Shown: positions 14,662-21,946, counted from the first letter of the stretch. The stretch is 24,101 nt of DNA from an uncultured Oscillospiraceae bacterium (GCA_947631675.1 CANRMG010000194.1:1-24101); one strand, 5' to 3'. Translations and numbers: made by a program. The notes: a model not told the origin generated them from the sequence alone.

Positions 14662-15873
14662 ATGAGCAGACCGAATGACGCAGGCGTATTCCAGCTTAAA
14701 AACGGCCTTTGGGCTTACCGTATCACATTCACGAATAATGGCAAAAGGGTATCAAGGCGTGGCAGCAAAGATGAATTTGGCGCACCGCTCAAAACCAAAA
14801 GAGAGGCAATCAAGGCCCGGCAAGCAGCCATTGACCGGGAACAGAGCGCCAGAAAGCCAGCTCCGATAAAACGGCGGACCGTCCAGGAGGTATATAAAGA
14901 GTATTGCGACACAGAGCGCAGGGGCCGCGCCTATCAGACCATCCGCAAGCAAGAAAGCCTTTGGGAAAATCATCTGTGCGCCCGCTTCGGGAAGCGGTAT
15001 GTGGATGATATAAGCCCAGCAGAAGTAAAAGACTACCTCACAGAGCTATACTGCGTGGACGGGCTCGCCTATCGGTATGTAGAGAGCTTCCTCAAAATGT
15101 TCTATCTCTTTTTCGGGCAGGCGTATTCCCGGAACTACCTGGACGTGGACAGCTATAACAAGCTCTGCGTCAACAAAAACACAAAAATCTGTATGCCAAA
15201 GCTCAAAACGGAGGATGACACGGATATAGTTTCTTTCAGCCGTGAAGAGCTGCTGCTCCTGGATGACTACTTCAAAGGCCGGAACGCGGAAACAGCGTAC
15301 TTGCTGGGCCGTTACTGCGGGCTGCGTATCAATGAATGTTTTGGTCTGAAATGGGAAAATGTTGACCTTCAAGCGGGAACACTCCACATTGACCGTCAGA
15401 TGCAGTATCAGGATGGGCTCATAAAACTGGTAGCGCCAAAAACGCGGAACGCCAACAGGACGGTATATATGAGTGCTCCGCTCAAAGCACACCTTGAAAA
15501 ACTGGCACAGCAGCGGGCCCACGATGAAATAGCCTTTGCCGCGCAGCGGGAGCAAAACAGGCGCTTCATAGAGGATATAGACAAAAAGAAAATCCCCTCA
15601 ACGGAACTGGTGAACTGTCTGCCAAACGGCAAAATCCAGACAGTCAATTCTATGAAATATCCCACAAGGGAGATAAAATCCAGTCTGCATATCGACTTTA
15701 AATTCCATTATCTGCGGCATACATACGGCACCCTCATGGCGGAAATGAACACGCCCACACACTTGCTCTGTAATCAGATGGGCCACGGTAATATACACGT
15801 CACGCAGCGTTATTATATTGCTGTCTCAAAAAATGGGATTGAAATACTGCAAAACAATCTAAATCAGCTTTAA
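14662..15873 (+). CDS. Tyrosine recombinase / integrase of the element
   Basis: 403 aa. N-terminal AP2-like DNA-binding strand region (GVFQLKNGLWAYRITFTNNGKR), SAM-like core-binding domain about 70-165, and a catalytic domain with Arg in LLGRYCGLRINECFGLKW, H-x-x-R in HYLRHTYGTLM, His in QMGHGNIHVTQRYY and the Tyr nucleophile in the same segment. It mediates site-specific integration and excision. The start ATG 14662 follows GGAGG with good spacing; the longer frame reaching back to 14476 crosses the attachment region and is not used. Located next to the left end, as is usual for integrases. A terminator follows. Confidence 0.93.
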   Translation: MSRPNDAGVFQLKNGLWAYRITFTNNGKRVSRRGSKDEFGAPLKTKREAIKARQAAIDREQSARKPAPIKRRTVQEVYKEYCDTERRGRAYQTIRKQESLWENHLCARFGKRYVDDISPAEVKDYLTELYCVDGLAYRYVESFLKMFYLFFGQAYSRNYLDVDSYNKLCVNKNTKICMPKLKTEDDTDIVSFSREELLLLDDYFKGRNAETAYLLGRYCGLRINECFGLKWENVDLQAGTLHIDRQMQYQDGLIKLVAPKTRNANRTVYMSAPLKAHLEKLAQQRAHDEIAFAAQREQNRRFIEDIDKKKIPSTELVNCLPNGKIQTVNSMKYPTREIKSSLHIDFKFHYLRHTYGTLMAEMNTPTHLLCNQMGHGNIHVTQRYYIAVSKNGIEILQNNLNQL

Positions 15874-15894
15874 AAGATAACTTTTAAAATGTTT

Positions 15895-15923
15895 GGGGTC
15901 AGAAACGATAAGTTTCTGGCCCC
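15895..15923 (+). terminator. Integrase terminator
   Basis: 12-bp stem GGGGTCAGAAAC/GTTTCTGGCCCC (one G-U pair), 5-nt loop, then TTTCATT. Lies between convergent integrase and WYL genes. Confidence 0.7.
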
Positions 15924-15928
15924 TTTCA

Positions 15929-16948
15929 TTAACTTTCATACTTGTTTTTGATTTTATCCAGGAACACTTTGAACTGTTCCACCACAGGTGCAGGAGAAAG
16001 TATCACCACCCGGCTGCCAAAGCCGCACAGCCAGCCGAAAAACTGCTCACTTACTGCCACGTCCGCAGACACGACAAAATGCCGCGCATCATCGGGCCAG
16101 TATGCCGTGTTATTTGTTCCAAAGCGTTCTATGACTGTATCCAAGAGCGGATTTATGAAGCGCAGCTTGACGCGCTGTGTTTCGCCGCCAAACATATTAA
16201 AAAGGCGCTGCGTGTAGGTTTTCATGTTGATGGCGGCAAAGGCTTCTTCTCCTTCTCTTGGCTCGTTGATGGCACAGACATTCCGCATACGGTCCACGCG
16301 GTAATTTACGATTTTCTTCCCATCATAGGCCACAAGATAATAATTGCCGTCATTGATTAGGAGCGCATACGGGCTCACCTTGTATGCGGCCCCTTTGCGG
16401 CGCTCCACCTGGGAGGTAATATCGTTGATGGTGTATTTGAGATATTTAAAGGTTATTTTCTGCGGCTCATGGGGCTTTCCGTCCAGCTTCGCAGCCATGG
16501 CCTGGTTGATGGTGCTGATAATTGCCATGGTCCCCTTCTGCGTGGTCTTTACCCGGTCATAGAGGAAAACTTCTGTTTCCAGTTGGTCCGCCTGATAGAC
16601 GCTCCCAAATTCTCCGATGGTAGAGACAAGCTCCTTCGCCTTTGGCGCTGATATGAACTTCGCCGCATAGACGCATTGGGCCAGGAGCCGCAGGTCGTCA
16701 AACTCGAACTGCCTGGACATGACCCGGATTCTGCCGCCGCGCTTGCTCTCAATGTCCAGGTCGAACACATCCCGCAGCGCCTGGATGTCCCGGTGGATGG
16801 ACCGCCGTTCTGCCTCTATCTCATATACATCTTCCAGGTATGCCGCTATGTCGTCAGCGGTACAACTGTGATTCTCGTCTGTGTTCTCCAGAAGGTACTG
16901 CGCCACACGCAGAGACTTATACTTCTGATTCTCGTGCTTTCCGCCCAT
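15929..16948 (-). CDS. WYL-domain transcriptional regulator
   Basis: 339 aa. N-terminal winged helix about 10-75 (SLRVAQYLLENTDENHSCTADDIAAYL, ERRSIHRDIQALRDVFDLDI), WYL domain about 140-230 with the YKVSPYALLINDGNYYLVAYDG segment that forms the ligand pocket, and a C-terminal WCX-type extension. WYL regulators sense nucleic acid or nucleotide ligands and often control phage, defence or island genes. Start ATG 16948 is preferred (AAAGGGGGCGGC upstream); an in-frame extension to 17068 would run through RNA module promoter 3. It diverges from that module by 76 bp, so it may regulate it; this is inference. Confidence 0.88.
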   Translation of the reverse strand: MGGKHENQKYKSLRVAQYLLENTDENHSCTADDIAAYLEDVYEIEAERRSIHRDIQALRDVFDLDIESKRGGRIRVMSRQFEFDDLRLLAQCVYAAKFISAPKAKELVSTIGEFGSVYQADQLETEVFLYDRVKTTQKGTMAIISTINQAMAAKLDGKPHEPQKITFKYLKYTINDITSQVERRKGAAYKVSPYALLINDGNYYLVAYDGKKIVNYRVDRMRNVCAINEPREGEEAFAAINMKTYTQRLFNMFGGETQRVKLRFINPLLDTVIERFGTNNTAYWPDDARHFVVSADVAVSEQFFGWLCGFGSRVVILSPAPVVEQFKVFLDKIKNKYES

Positions 16949-17024
16949 GCTGCCGCCCCCTTTGCTTTTCCCCATTCTACCATACCAGGAGGCAGGAGAA
17001 AAGGCCCAGGGCCGTAAATGCCGC

Positions 17025-17053
17025 TTGTAAAGCCTCCTGGAGCGTGATATACT
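17025..17053 (+). promoter_or_regulatory. Promoter of RNA module copy 3
   Basis: TTGTAA (17025-17030), 17-bp spacer, TATACT (17048-17053) with extended -10 TGA. AAATGCCGCTTGTAAAGC is identical to copy 2. Confidence 0.8.
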
Positions 17054-17059
17054 AGCCTT

Positions 17060-17214
17060 GCCACGCAAATTGTATAATTAGTATCTTCAAGGGCACGCTT
17101 TACTTCGGTAAAGACGTGGCTCTCCTTCGTGTCCTTTGGGGATACTGACGATTTGCGTGGCAGCAATCGGAGCTTGCGTTTTTACGGGTGCGCGGCTTCG
17201 GCTGCGCACTTTTT
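17060..17214 (+). ncRNA. Structured leader RNA, copy 3, ending in a terminator
   Basis: 155 nt. P1: GCCACGCAAATT (17060-17071) with GATTTGCGTGGC (17150-17161), one terminal U-G pair. P2: 17080-17090 with 17136-17146, an 11-bp helix whose sequence differs from copies 1 and 2. P3: GGGCACG (17091-17097) with CGTGTCC (17128-17134); against copy 1, an A-U pair is replaced by C-G. P4: CTTTAC/GTAAAG with UUCG. The terminator stem 17188-17209 has a UUCG loop and TTTTT. GGGAGG follows at 17223 and the cargo ATG at 17236. Confidence 0.75.
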
Positions 17215-17235
17215 ATTTTTGTGGGAGGTAGAAAA

Positions 17236-17868
17236 ATGAAACGCATTATTTCTTTTATCCTAGCAACAGTATTATTACTAGGACTTTGCGCTTGTGGAAG
17301 TAATAGTAAAGAACAAGAGCAAAATTCTATCACAGAAGATATGTTAATAGGAAAGACATTTACAACAGGAGATTATTTAAGAGCCAATAAAGATGGAGTT
17401 GATACCGCCTTCTATTCGATGACTTTTGAAAACGATGGATTAGTAGAGATTGTTGGATTGTCGGAAATGAATGGCGAATGGTTCATTGAGGATAATCGAT
17501 TGCTTATACATGGTTATTTATATGATTCTTCATCGTATAAGTATATAGATGGTTATTTAGTGGCGGAGAACTCATTAATTAATGGCGTGATTCCAGATGG
17601 AGATAAATTTGCTGGAACAATCACATACATAGAAAACTCGACAAATACTAAAATGGTTTTTAACTTTAAGATAGATGGTACATACGAGAAAATATATTAT
17701 GATAATTCTGATGGGGAAGAAAACGGGAGAGTAGCAGGAGAGTACATAAGGGAAGGCAATTTAATCAGTGTGACAAGTATAGATAAAAGCGGAAATACAA
17801 AAGTAAGTAACTATCTATATTATGATGGTGGTAACAGAGTGTATAAGAGCGTTCTCTTGCCGGAGTGA
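17236..17868 (+). CDS. Lipoprotein of unknown function (cassette 3 cargo)
   Basis: 210 aa. Signal peptide MKRIISFILATVLLLGLCAC with lipobox L-C-A-C, so it would be lipidated at Cys20 and anchored outside the membrane. The mature part alternates short beta strands (FENDGLVEIVGLSEMNGEWFIEDN, FKIDGTYEKIYYDNSDG), reminiscent of lipocalin-like or DUF-type sheet proteins of clostridia; no firm family. Strongly AT-rich codons. GGGAGG lies 7 nt before ATG; this is the first gene behind RNA module 3. Its signal peptide closely resembles that of the RCC1-like lipoprotein two genes on. Confidence 0.75.
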   Translation: MKRIISFILATVLLLGLCACGSNSKEQEQNSITEDMLIGKTFTTGDYLRANKDGVDTAFYSMTFENDGLVEIVGLSEMNGEWFIEDNRLLIHGYLYDSSSYKYIDGYLVAENSLINGVIPDGDKFAGTITYIENSTNTKMVFNFKIDGTYEKIYYDNSDGEENGRVAGEYIREGNLISVTSIDKSGNTKVSNYLYYDGGNRVYKSVLLPE

Positions 17869-17873
17869 TAACT

Positions 17874-18035
17874 ATGCTAGACCTAGACACAATAGGCTAT
17901 TTCCTCTATATGGAGGACCAAGAGAAACAGGCTACCATCCAGAAGGAACTAAACGAACTGGCGGCACTGCTGGATGCTGGTATCATCACACAAGAGGAAT
18001 TTGACGAAAAGAAACGGGAACTGCTGGAACAATAA
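17874..18035 (+). CDS. 53-aa SHOCT-type protein (cassette 3 cargo)
   Basis: Too short for many gene finders. The sequence ends in a clear SHOCT motif: LNELAALLDAGIITQEEFDEKKRELLEQ, with the acidic N-terminus MLDLDTIGYFLYMEDQEKQ. SHOCT domains are short C-terminal helical pairs thought to mediate oligomerisation; here the motif stands nearly alone. Starts 5 bp after the lipoprotein stop and ends 19 bp before the next ATG, so the three are probably one operon. The ribosome-binding site would be GGAGTG at the end of the lipoprotein gene. Confidence 0.75.
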   Translation: MLDLDTIGYFLYMEDQEKQATIQKELNELAALLDAGIITQEEFDEKKRELLEQ

Positions 18036-18054
18036 TGAAAGAGGGGGAAAACCA

Positions 18055-18999
18055 ATGAAGCGCGTTATTTCCTTTGCCTTGGTGCTTTGTCTGCTGGTGA
18101 CTCTTTGCGCCTGCGGTGGTACGAAAAAGAGCGCCGTACAGCATGGGCCAACGCTGGACGCTGGCGCCCATTACACAGTCGCCGTACGGTCAGACGGCAC
18201 AGTGGCAAAAACCGATTACTATTTGGAGTTGGGTTCGGGGTTCCCAAACGATGACGTGAAAAATTGGACGGACATCGTGGCGGTGTCTGTCGGATATTTC
18301 CACATGGTAGGTCTGTGCTCCGATGGCACGGTAGTAGCTGTGAAACCTACGGGAACACAGGATTCCGGCGAATGTGATGTGGACGATTGGGCGGACATCG
18401 TGGCGGTGTCTGCGGGTGACTATCACACGGTGGGCTTACGGTCCGATGGCACAGTGGTAGCCACTGGGGATAATAAAGATGGTCAGTGTAACGTGAGTAG
18501 CTGGACCGACATCGTGGCGGTGTCTGCCGGCTACGACCACACGGTGGGCCTGCGGTCTGACGGCACAGTGGTAGCTGTGGGAAATAATGATGTCGGCGCA
18601 TGTGATGTGGGCGGCTGGACCGACATCGTGGCGGTGTCCGCCGGAGTTGGTTGCACAACGGGCCTGCGTTCCGATGGCACAGTGGTGGCCGTGGGGTACA
18701 ACGAATTCGGCCAATGTGATGTAGAGGGCTGGACCGACATCGTAGCTGTGTCCTCAAGCTATCGCCACACGGTAGGCCTGCGGTCCGATGGTACGGTAGT
18801 AGCGACTGAATTTACCAGCAACGGATGGGTCCTCGATTACGGTCAATGTGATGTGGGTAATTGGACGGACATCGTGGCGGTGTCTGCGGGCTACGGCCAC
18901 ACGGTGGGTCTGCGGTCAGATGGTACAGTGATAGCCGTAGGAGCCAACGATGACGGCCAATGCGATGTGGATGATTGGACGGATATAAAACAGCTATAA
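18055..18999 (+). CDS. RCC1-repeat lipoprotein (cassette 3 cargo)
   Basis: 314 aa. Signal peptide MKRVISFALVLCLLVTLCAC with lipobox L-C-A-C. The rest is seven RCC1/alpha-tubulin-suppressor-like repeats of about 40 residues, each with WTDIVAVSAG-Y-x-HTVGLRSDGTVVAVG-x-N, giving a seven-bladed beta propeller exposed on the cell surface. Blades 2 and 7 contain small insertions. Such propellers bind proteins or glycans; the ligand is unknown. At DNA level the repeats are very similar (TGGAC-GACATCGTGGCGGTGTC recurs), so they expanded recently or are homogenised. AGAGGGGG ribosome-binding site upstream. Last gene before the shared cassette-end terminator. Confidence 0.85.
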   Translation: MKRVISFALVLCLLVTLCACGGTKKSAVQHGPTLDAGAHYTVAVRSDGTVAKTDYYLELGSGFPNDDVKNWTDIVAVSVGYFHMVGLCSDGTVVAVKPTGTQDSGECDVDDWADIVAVSAGDYHTVGLRSDGTVVATGDNKDGQCNVSSWTDIVAVSAGYDHTVGLRSDGTVVAVGNNDVGACDVGGWTDIVAVSAGVGCTTGLRSDGTVVAVGYNEFGQCDVEGWTDIVAVSSSYRHTVGLRSDGTVVATEFTSNGWVLDYGQCDVGNWTDIVAVSAGYGHTVGLRSDGTVIAVGANDDGQCDVDDWTDIKQL

Positions 19000-19015
19000 T
19001 GGCACAGCACAAAAC

Positions 19016-19046
19016 GACCGGGACGCATACGCGCCCCGGTTTTTTA
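19016..19046. terminator. Cassette-end terminator, copy B (bidirectional)
   Basis: 25 bp identical to 10483-10507, with stem ACCGGG-A-CGC/GCG-C-CCCGGT and T6 on the plus strand. On the minus strand it ends the serine recombinase operon, followed by CGTTTTG. Confidence 0.8.
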
Positions 19047-19634
19047 TTGTTCCAAAAGAGATAGATACTTGTAAACTGTCGTGCGGCTCATGTCGCACAC
19101 ACGCGCAAGCTCGCTCACATTCAGATGCCCCGTCTTATACGCCGGATAATGCCGCAGAAACGACGCGGGTATATCCTCCTTTGTTGCTTGCGGGCGGCCG
19201 ATGACGCGCCCCTTTGCCCGTGCATTGTCCATCCCAGACTTGACCCGTGCGCGTATCATGGCAAGCTCCAACTGACTGAACACTCCGGCCATCTGCAAAA
19301 ACGCCTCGCTCATAGGGTCCGCATAGCCCTCCCTGCAATCCAGCGTGATACTCCCCACGATAATAAGCCGCAGATGCTTGGCCTTTATCTGCTCTATGAC
19401 CTCGCAGAGTTGCTTTGTGCTGCGGGCCAGCCGTGATACCTCCAGGGTTATTATACTGTCACCAGGCGCACAGTCCTCCAGGAGAGAGGAAAGCTGCTGC
19501 TTTACGGCTGCGTCGCCGTGCTCATACTCCAAGTACACACTTTCCGCACCCGCCGCTTTCAGCTCCCGCACCTGGCGGGCAATATCCTGCCTGCTCTCAT
19601 TGGTTGAACACCGCGCATAACCGTATATCATCAT
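19044..19634 (-). CDS. Serine recombinase of the resolvase/invertase family
   Basis: 196 aa, normal for small resolvases. Catalytic Ser10 in YGYARCSTNESRQD, the second motif EVSRLARSTKQL, the E-helix AGVFSQLELAMIRARVKSGMDNARAKGR, and a C-terminal helix-turn-helix (NVSELARVCDMSRTTVYKYL). It may resolve multimers or invert DNA within the element. Its start overlaps the preceding gene by 4 bp (ATGA type), so it is translationally coupled. No inverted or resolution site recognised nearby with certainty. Confidence 0.92.
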   Translation of the reverse strand: MMIYGYARCSTNESRQDIARQVRELKAAGAESVYLEYEHGDAAVKQQLSSLLEDCAPGDSIITLEVSRLARSTKQLCEVIEQIKAKHLRLIIVGSITLDCREGYADPMSEAFLQMAGVFSQLELAMIRARVKSGMDNARAKGRVIGRPQATKEDIPASFLRHYPAYKTGHLNVSELARVCDMSRTTVYKYLSLLEQ

Positions 19635-19897
19635 GCCGCCTCCATGATTTCCAGTATCAGCTTTGCGCCAAGAGTGAAAGCGTATAAGAACATATCACGG
19701 CTCTCTGCTGCGCTCAGCTCTATTTCCGCATCCTGCTCCTGTTCCAGCAGTTTAAGCTGTGCCGGGTCCAGGGCTTTCCGCAAACGCTCGTCGGCCTCGG
19801 CCAGACGGTTCACCGCTTTGCGGTATTCCTCATCCCTAAAGAAGGATTTTTCCTGGGGAGTGACTTCCCCATTCCATAATTGATTCAGTATCTTCAT
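19631..19897 (-). CDS. Small acidic helical protein, DUF6809-like
   Basis: 88 aa; start MKILNQLWNGEVTPQEKSFF. Residues 20-70 are rich in Glu, Arg and Ala with heptad-like leucines (NRLAEADERLRKALDPAQLKLLEQEQDAEIEL), a probable helical hairpin, then a hydrophobic final helix. It resembles short proteins paired with serine recombinases in clostridial mobile elements (DUF6809-like by memory, unchecked). Overlaps the recombinase start, which suggests a joint function. The ribosome-binding site AGGAGGACAG lies before ATG. Confidence 0.65.
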   Translation of the reverse strand: MKILNQLWNGEVTPQEKSFFRDEEYRKAVNRLAEADERLRKALDPAQLKLLEQEQDAEIELSAAESRDMFLYAFTLGAKLILEIMEAA

Positions 19898-19943
19898 CTT
19901 CTCTGTCCTCCTGGGCCGCAGGTGTGAGGGGGTTGCCCCCCTC

Positions 19944-20222
19944 TCACACGCTCACGGTGAAGCGGCGGCTGCTGACCTGCTTAGTGAAGTCTTTGTAGAG
20001 CTCAGCATACAAACGCTTGAAAGTGGTCGTGTCAAAGCGGTTGCTGATGACGCTGGTATAGCGGAGAATGTAGGCACCGGCCTCCAGCTCTTCCACGTCC
20101 AGGCGGACCATCTCGGCCTTGATGGCCTCGCGGATGGCGTCAGCCTTGGCCTTGACCTTCGCGGCCAGCTCGTCGTAGTTGTTCATCTGCTCCACCAGGG
20201 ATTCAATTTCCTTCTTGCTCAT
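19944..20222 (-). CDS. Small element-encoded protein, unknown
   Basis: 92 aa. N-terminal coiled-coil-like helix (KEIESLVEQMNNYDELAAKVKAKADAIREAIKAEM) followed by a beta part (VEELEAGAYILRYTSVISNRFDTTTFKRLY). The pattern matches small proteins common in clostridial prophages and integrative elements, whose function is unknown. First gene of a minus-strand operon whose promoter (TATAAT at 20287-20282) is overlapped by an operator. AAGGAGATAG ribosome-binding site present. A hairpin (19922-19948) overlaps its stop codon. Confidence 0.65.
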   Translation of the reverse strand: MSKKEIESLVEQMNNYDELAAKVKAKADAIREAIKAEMVRLDVEELEAGAYILRYTSVISNRFDTTTFKRLYAELYKDFTKQVSSRRFTVSV

Positions 20223-20280
20223 TGTTCTATCTCCTTTTTGTTGTTTTATTTGGGGGGTTGTATCTCCCTTTGACTGTACC

Positions 20281-20388
20281 CATTATAGCACTATAAACTA
20301 GTGCTGTCTACTGGCAGAATACACTAATATTTAGTGCTGTGTTTGTGCAATATTAGCACTTGTTTTTAGTGCATTTCTGTGCTATAAT
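20281..20388. promoter_or_regulatory. Divergent promoters with three evenly spaced operators
   Basis: Palindromes of the type AGCACT...AGTGC at 20287-20305, 20321-20338 and 20355-20372, with centres about 33-34 bp apart, roughly three helical turns. The minus promoter is TAGACA (20310-20305), 17 bp, TATAAT (20287-20282); operator 1 fills its spacer. The plus promoter is TTGTTT (20360-20365), 17 bp, TATAAT (20383-20388); operator 3 covers its -35. The regulator encoded at 20418 is the obvious binder. Confidence 0.8.
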
Positions 20389-20417
20389 GCGGACAATGGG
20401 AAAGGAGGCGCTAAAAA

Positions 20418-20627
20418 ATGGCGCTGCGGTATCGGATTGATGTAATGGCCGCATTGAAGGAGCGCGGTTACTCATCTACGAAAATACGGGAGCAAAAGCT
20501 GATAGGGCAATCATACCTCCAGCAAATACGGCACGGGGAATTAGTGTCATGGAAAACCATAGACACACTTTGCTCTCTGCTGGATTGCCAGCCGGGGGAC
20601 CTGATTGAATACGTCCCGGAGGGCTGA
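20418..20627 (+). CDS. Cro/C1-type helix-turn-helix regulator of the element
   Basis: 69 aa, essentially a single XRE domain: MAALKERGYSSTKIREQKLIGQSYLQQIRHGELVSWKTIDTLCSLLDCQPGDLIEYVPE. This resembles YozG-like one-domain repressors. Helix-turn-helix about residues 20-42. AAAGGAGG ribosome-binding site 9 nt upstream. It lies divergent to the serine recombinase operon, with three palindromic operators between them, so it probably autoregulates and controls recombination genes in both directions. Confidence 0.88.
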   Translation: MALRYRIDVMAALKERGYSSTKIREQKLIGQSYLQQIRHGELVSWKTIDTLCSLLDCQPGDLIEYVPEG

Positions 20628-20902
20628 TGTCCACAAAACGGGGGCCGCAATTTCCTGGACAGATTTAGGCCCTTTTGGGGCTGTCTGCGGCCCTGGCTGC
20701 GGCGGTCTGAAAGTGTAGGCGAAAACAAATGTTTTTCTGGACACCCGTCCCGGCTATGTTTCGGGAAACGCCTGGCGGCAGATGCCAGTTAGATTTCGGC
20801 GGGGCCAGCACTTTCCCCAAAGCGGATTTTTCTCTCTCTGACGGATTCCAGGAGAGACAGCGGCCCGGCGGCATAATATGGCCGCCTCACGCACATAACG
20901 AA
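20628..20902. other. Noncoding stretch
   Basis: No gene with a ribosome-binding site seen on either strand. It includes GC-rich short palindromes (GGCCC..GGGGC near 20668-20680) that may end the XRE gene transcript, and otherwise mixed sequence. Confidence 0.4.
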
Positions 20903-20943
20903 AAAGACGGCGGCAGCTATCTTCAAGCTGTCGCCGTCTTTCA
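20901..20943 (-). terminator. Terminator of the small-protein operon
   Basis: 16-bp stem AAAGACGGCGGCAGCT/AGCTGTCGCCGTCTTT with one G-U pair (20903-20941). On the minus strand it is followed by TTTTT-like bases (20905-20901) and touches the stop codon of the 46-aa gene. Confidence 0.75.
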
Positions 20944-21081
20944 TTTCCACTCTTTCAGAATATCGTCCAGGGCCGAATCAAGCGCAGATTTCAGACTGGA
21001 TTGCATGATAGCAAAAATCTCATTTTCTAAAGAGGATTTCTGCTTCTCGCGCTTTCTCCTTCGCCGTTGTCTGCGCTCCAT
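20941..21081 (-). CDS. 46-aa basic protein
   Basis: ATG at 21081 to TGA at 20941, not detected at usual size cut-offs. Sequence: MERRQRRRRKREKQKSSLEN, then an amphipathic acidic helix (AIMQSSLKSALDSALDDILKEWK). The ATG overlaps the previous stop by one base (TGATG) and GGAGG sits upstream, so it is coupled to the 65-aa gene and closed by a terminator. Function unknown; the Arg-rich start could bind nucleic acid. Confidence 0.55.
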   Translation of the reverse strand: MERRQRRRRKREKQKSSLENEIFAIMQSSLKSALDSALDDILKEWK

Positions 21082-21278
21082 CAGTGTTTCACCTCCTGGG
21101 TGATATGAACGCGCACGGGCTCATTGGCCTCTTGCTCGTCATAGTAGCGCATCAATGCTTCATCACAGTCGTCCTCCAGGGCCCACATGGCCAGGGTCGC
21201 CGCAGATGGGTCTTTGATACTCCGGCGCAGCATCCGCGTGTGGGCTGCGGCCATTTCGATAAAATCAGCATTACTCAT
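21081..21278 (-). CDS. 65-aa acidic protein, unknown
   Basis: MSNADFIEMAAAHTRMLRRS at the start, then an acidic part (ALEDDCDEALMRYYDEQEANEPVRVHITQEVKH). Start ATG 21278 is set by AAGGAG 8 nt upstream; a longer frame from 21320 has no such site. Overlaps the end of the HNH gene by 8 bp, so it is co-translated. No family recognised. Confidence 0.6.
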   Translation of the reverse strand: MSNADFIEMAAAHTRMLRRSIKDPSAATLAMWALEDDCDEALMRYYDEQEANEPVRVHITQEVKH

Positions 21279-21636
21279 TGTGCTTTCTCCTTTCAAAATA
21301 ATCTCGTACATTGTCGGCAAAGCTCATCCAACGGAGATTTGCCGCTGTGTTGTTCTCCTTGTTCCCGTCGATATGGTCAACGGTGTTCCTGTTCTCCGGG
21401 TCTGGGTTATCGCAGAACGCCGCCGCCACAAGGCGGCTCACAAGGTAATGCCGGGACTATCCATCCCGGCTCAATGCTACTCTTGGATAGCCTTTGTTAT
21501 TGGTGAAGGTCCGCAAAATCCTGGCCTCTTGATGCTGGAGGCTCTTGATACGGCCCATGTTGCTGACCAGGTATTTCCCTTCATAGCCTTGGACCTCTCG
21601 CCATTCTTCGCCGGGCAGGTCCTCTATAATCTTCAT
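21271..21636 (-). pseudogene. HNH endonuclease (NUMOD4-HNH_3 type) with in-frame TAG
   Basis: Frame from ATG 21636 to TAA 21271 is 121 codons plus stop, interrupted by one TAG at 21459-21457 (codon 60). Before it: NUMOD4-like EEWREVQGYEGKYLVSNMGRIKSL. After it: SRHYLVSRLVAAAFCDNPDPEN, then the HNH core TVDHIDGNKENNTAANLRWM. In relatives a coding residue (usually Lys, AAG, one base away) stands at the TAG position. AAAGGAG ribosome-binding site upstream. Family members are homing-type nicking endonucleases of phages and elements. Here the protein would end at 59 residues without the catalytic part, unless a suppressor acts. It heads the small-protein operon. Confidence 0.85.
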
Positions 21637-21796
21637 AGGTTTTCAGCTCCTTTTATGAATTTGGGAGGGCTTTTCCCTCCCATGATGTTTGAGATTTCTA
21701 ATGGACGGATTGAACGAGTTTGACAAAAAACTTACAGATACTTTTTGCCTCATTCTAATATTATCTTTCTCTCCCCCTCCCTCTAAAGGGGGTTGG

Positions 21797-21850
21797 TTTA
21801 TACATCTATTAGCGAAAGCGGCGCAGCCGCTGGAGCAATAGATGTATAAA
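21797..21850. repeat. Long inverted repeat with nested hairpin
   Basis: TTTATACATCTATT (21797-21810) and its perfect complement (21837-21850) enclose a second palindrome AGCGGC-GCA-GCCGCT (21817-21831). It is located in the 444-bp noncoding region between the HNH and winged-helix genes and could act as an origin or transfer site; not proven. Confidence 0.6.
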
Positions 21851-21946
21851 CGCGCGCGCCTCAGGCGCAGGCGGACGGCGCAGCCGGCCGCAAACACCGC
21901 ACAGGGAGTGGCCCCCGGAAGGTTTTTTCTTCTTCTACTGGAATAA

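Noticed and set aside
18055..18999. CRISPR-like array suggested by regular DNA repeats
   Set aside because: Repeats are in frame, encode RCC1 blades and vary at third positions; no spacers or cas genes.
21271..21636. TAG recoding as an alternative genetic code
   Set aside because: One isolated in-frame TAG in a mobile-element gene is better explained by mutation; other genes in the window show no internal TAG.
21084..21723. Plus-strand frames over the HNH region
   Set aside because: They oppose the recognisable NUMOD4/HNH coding strand and have no start signals.
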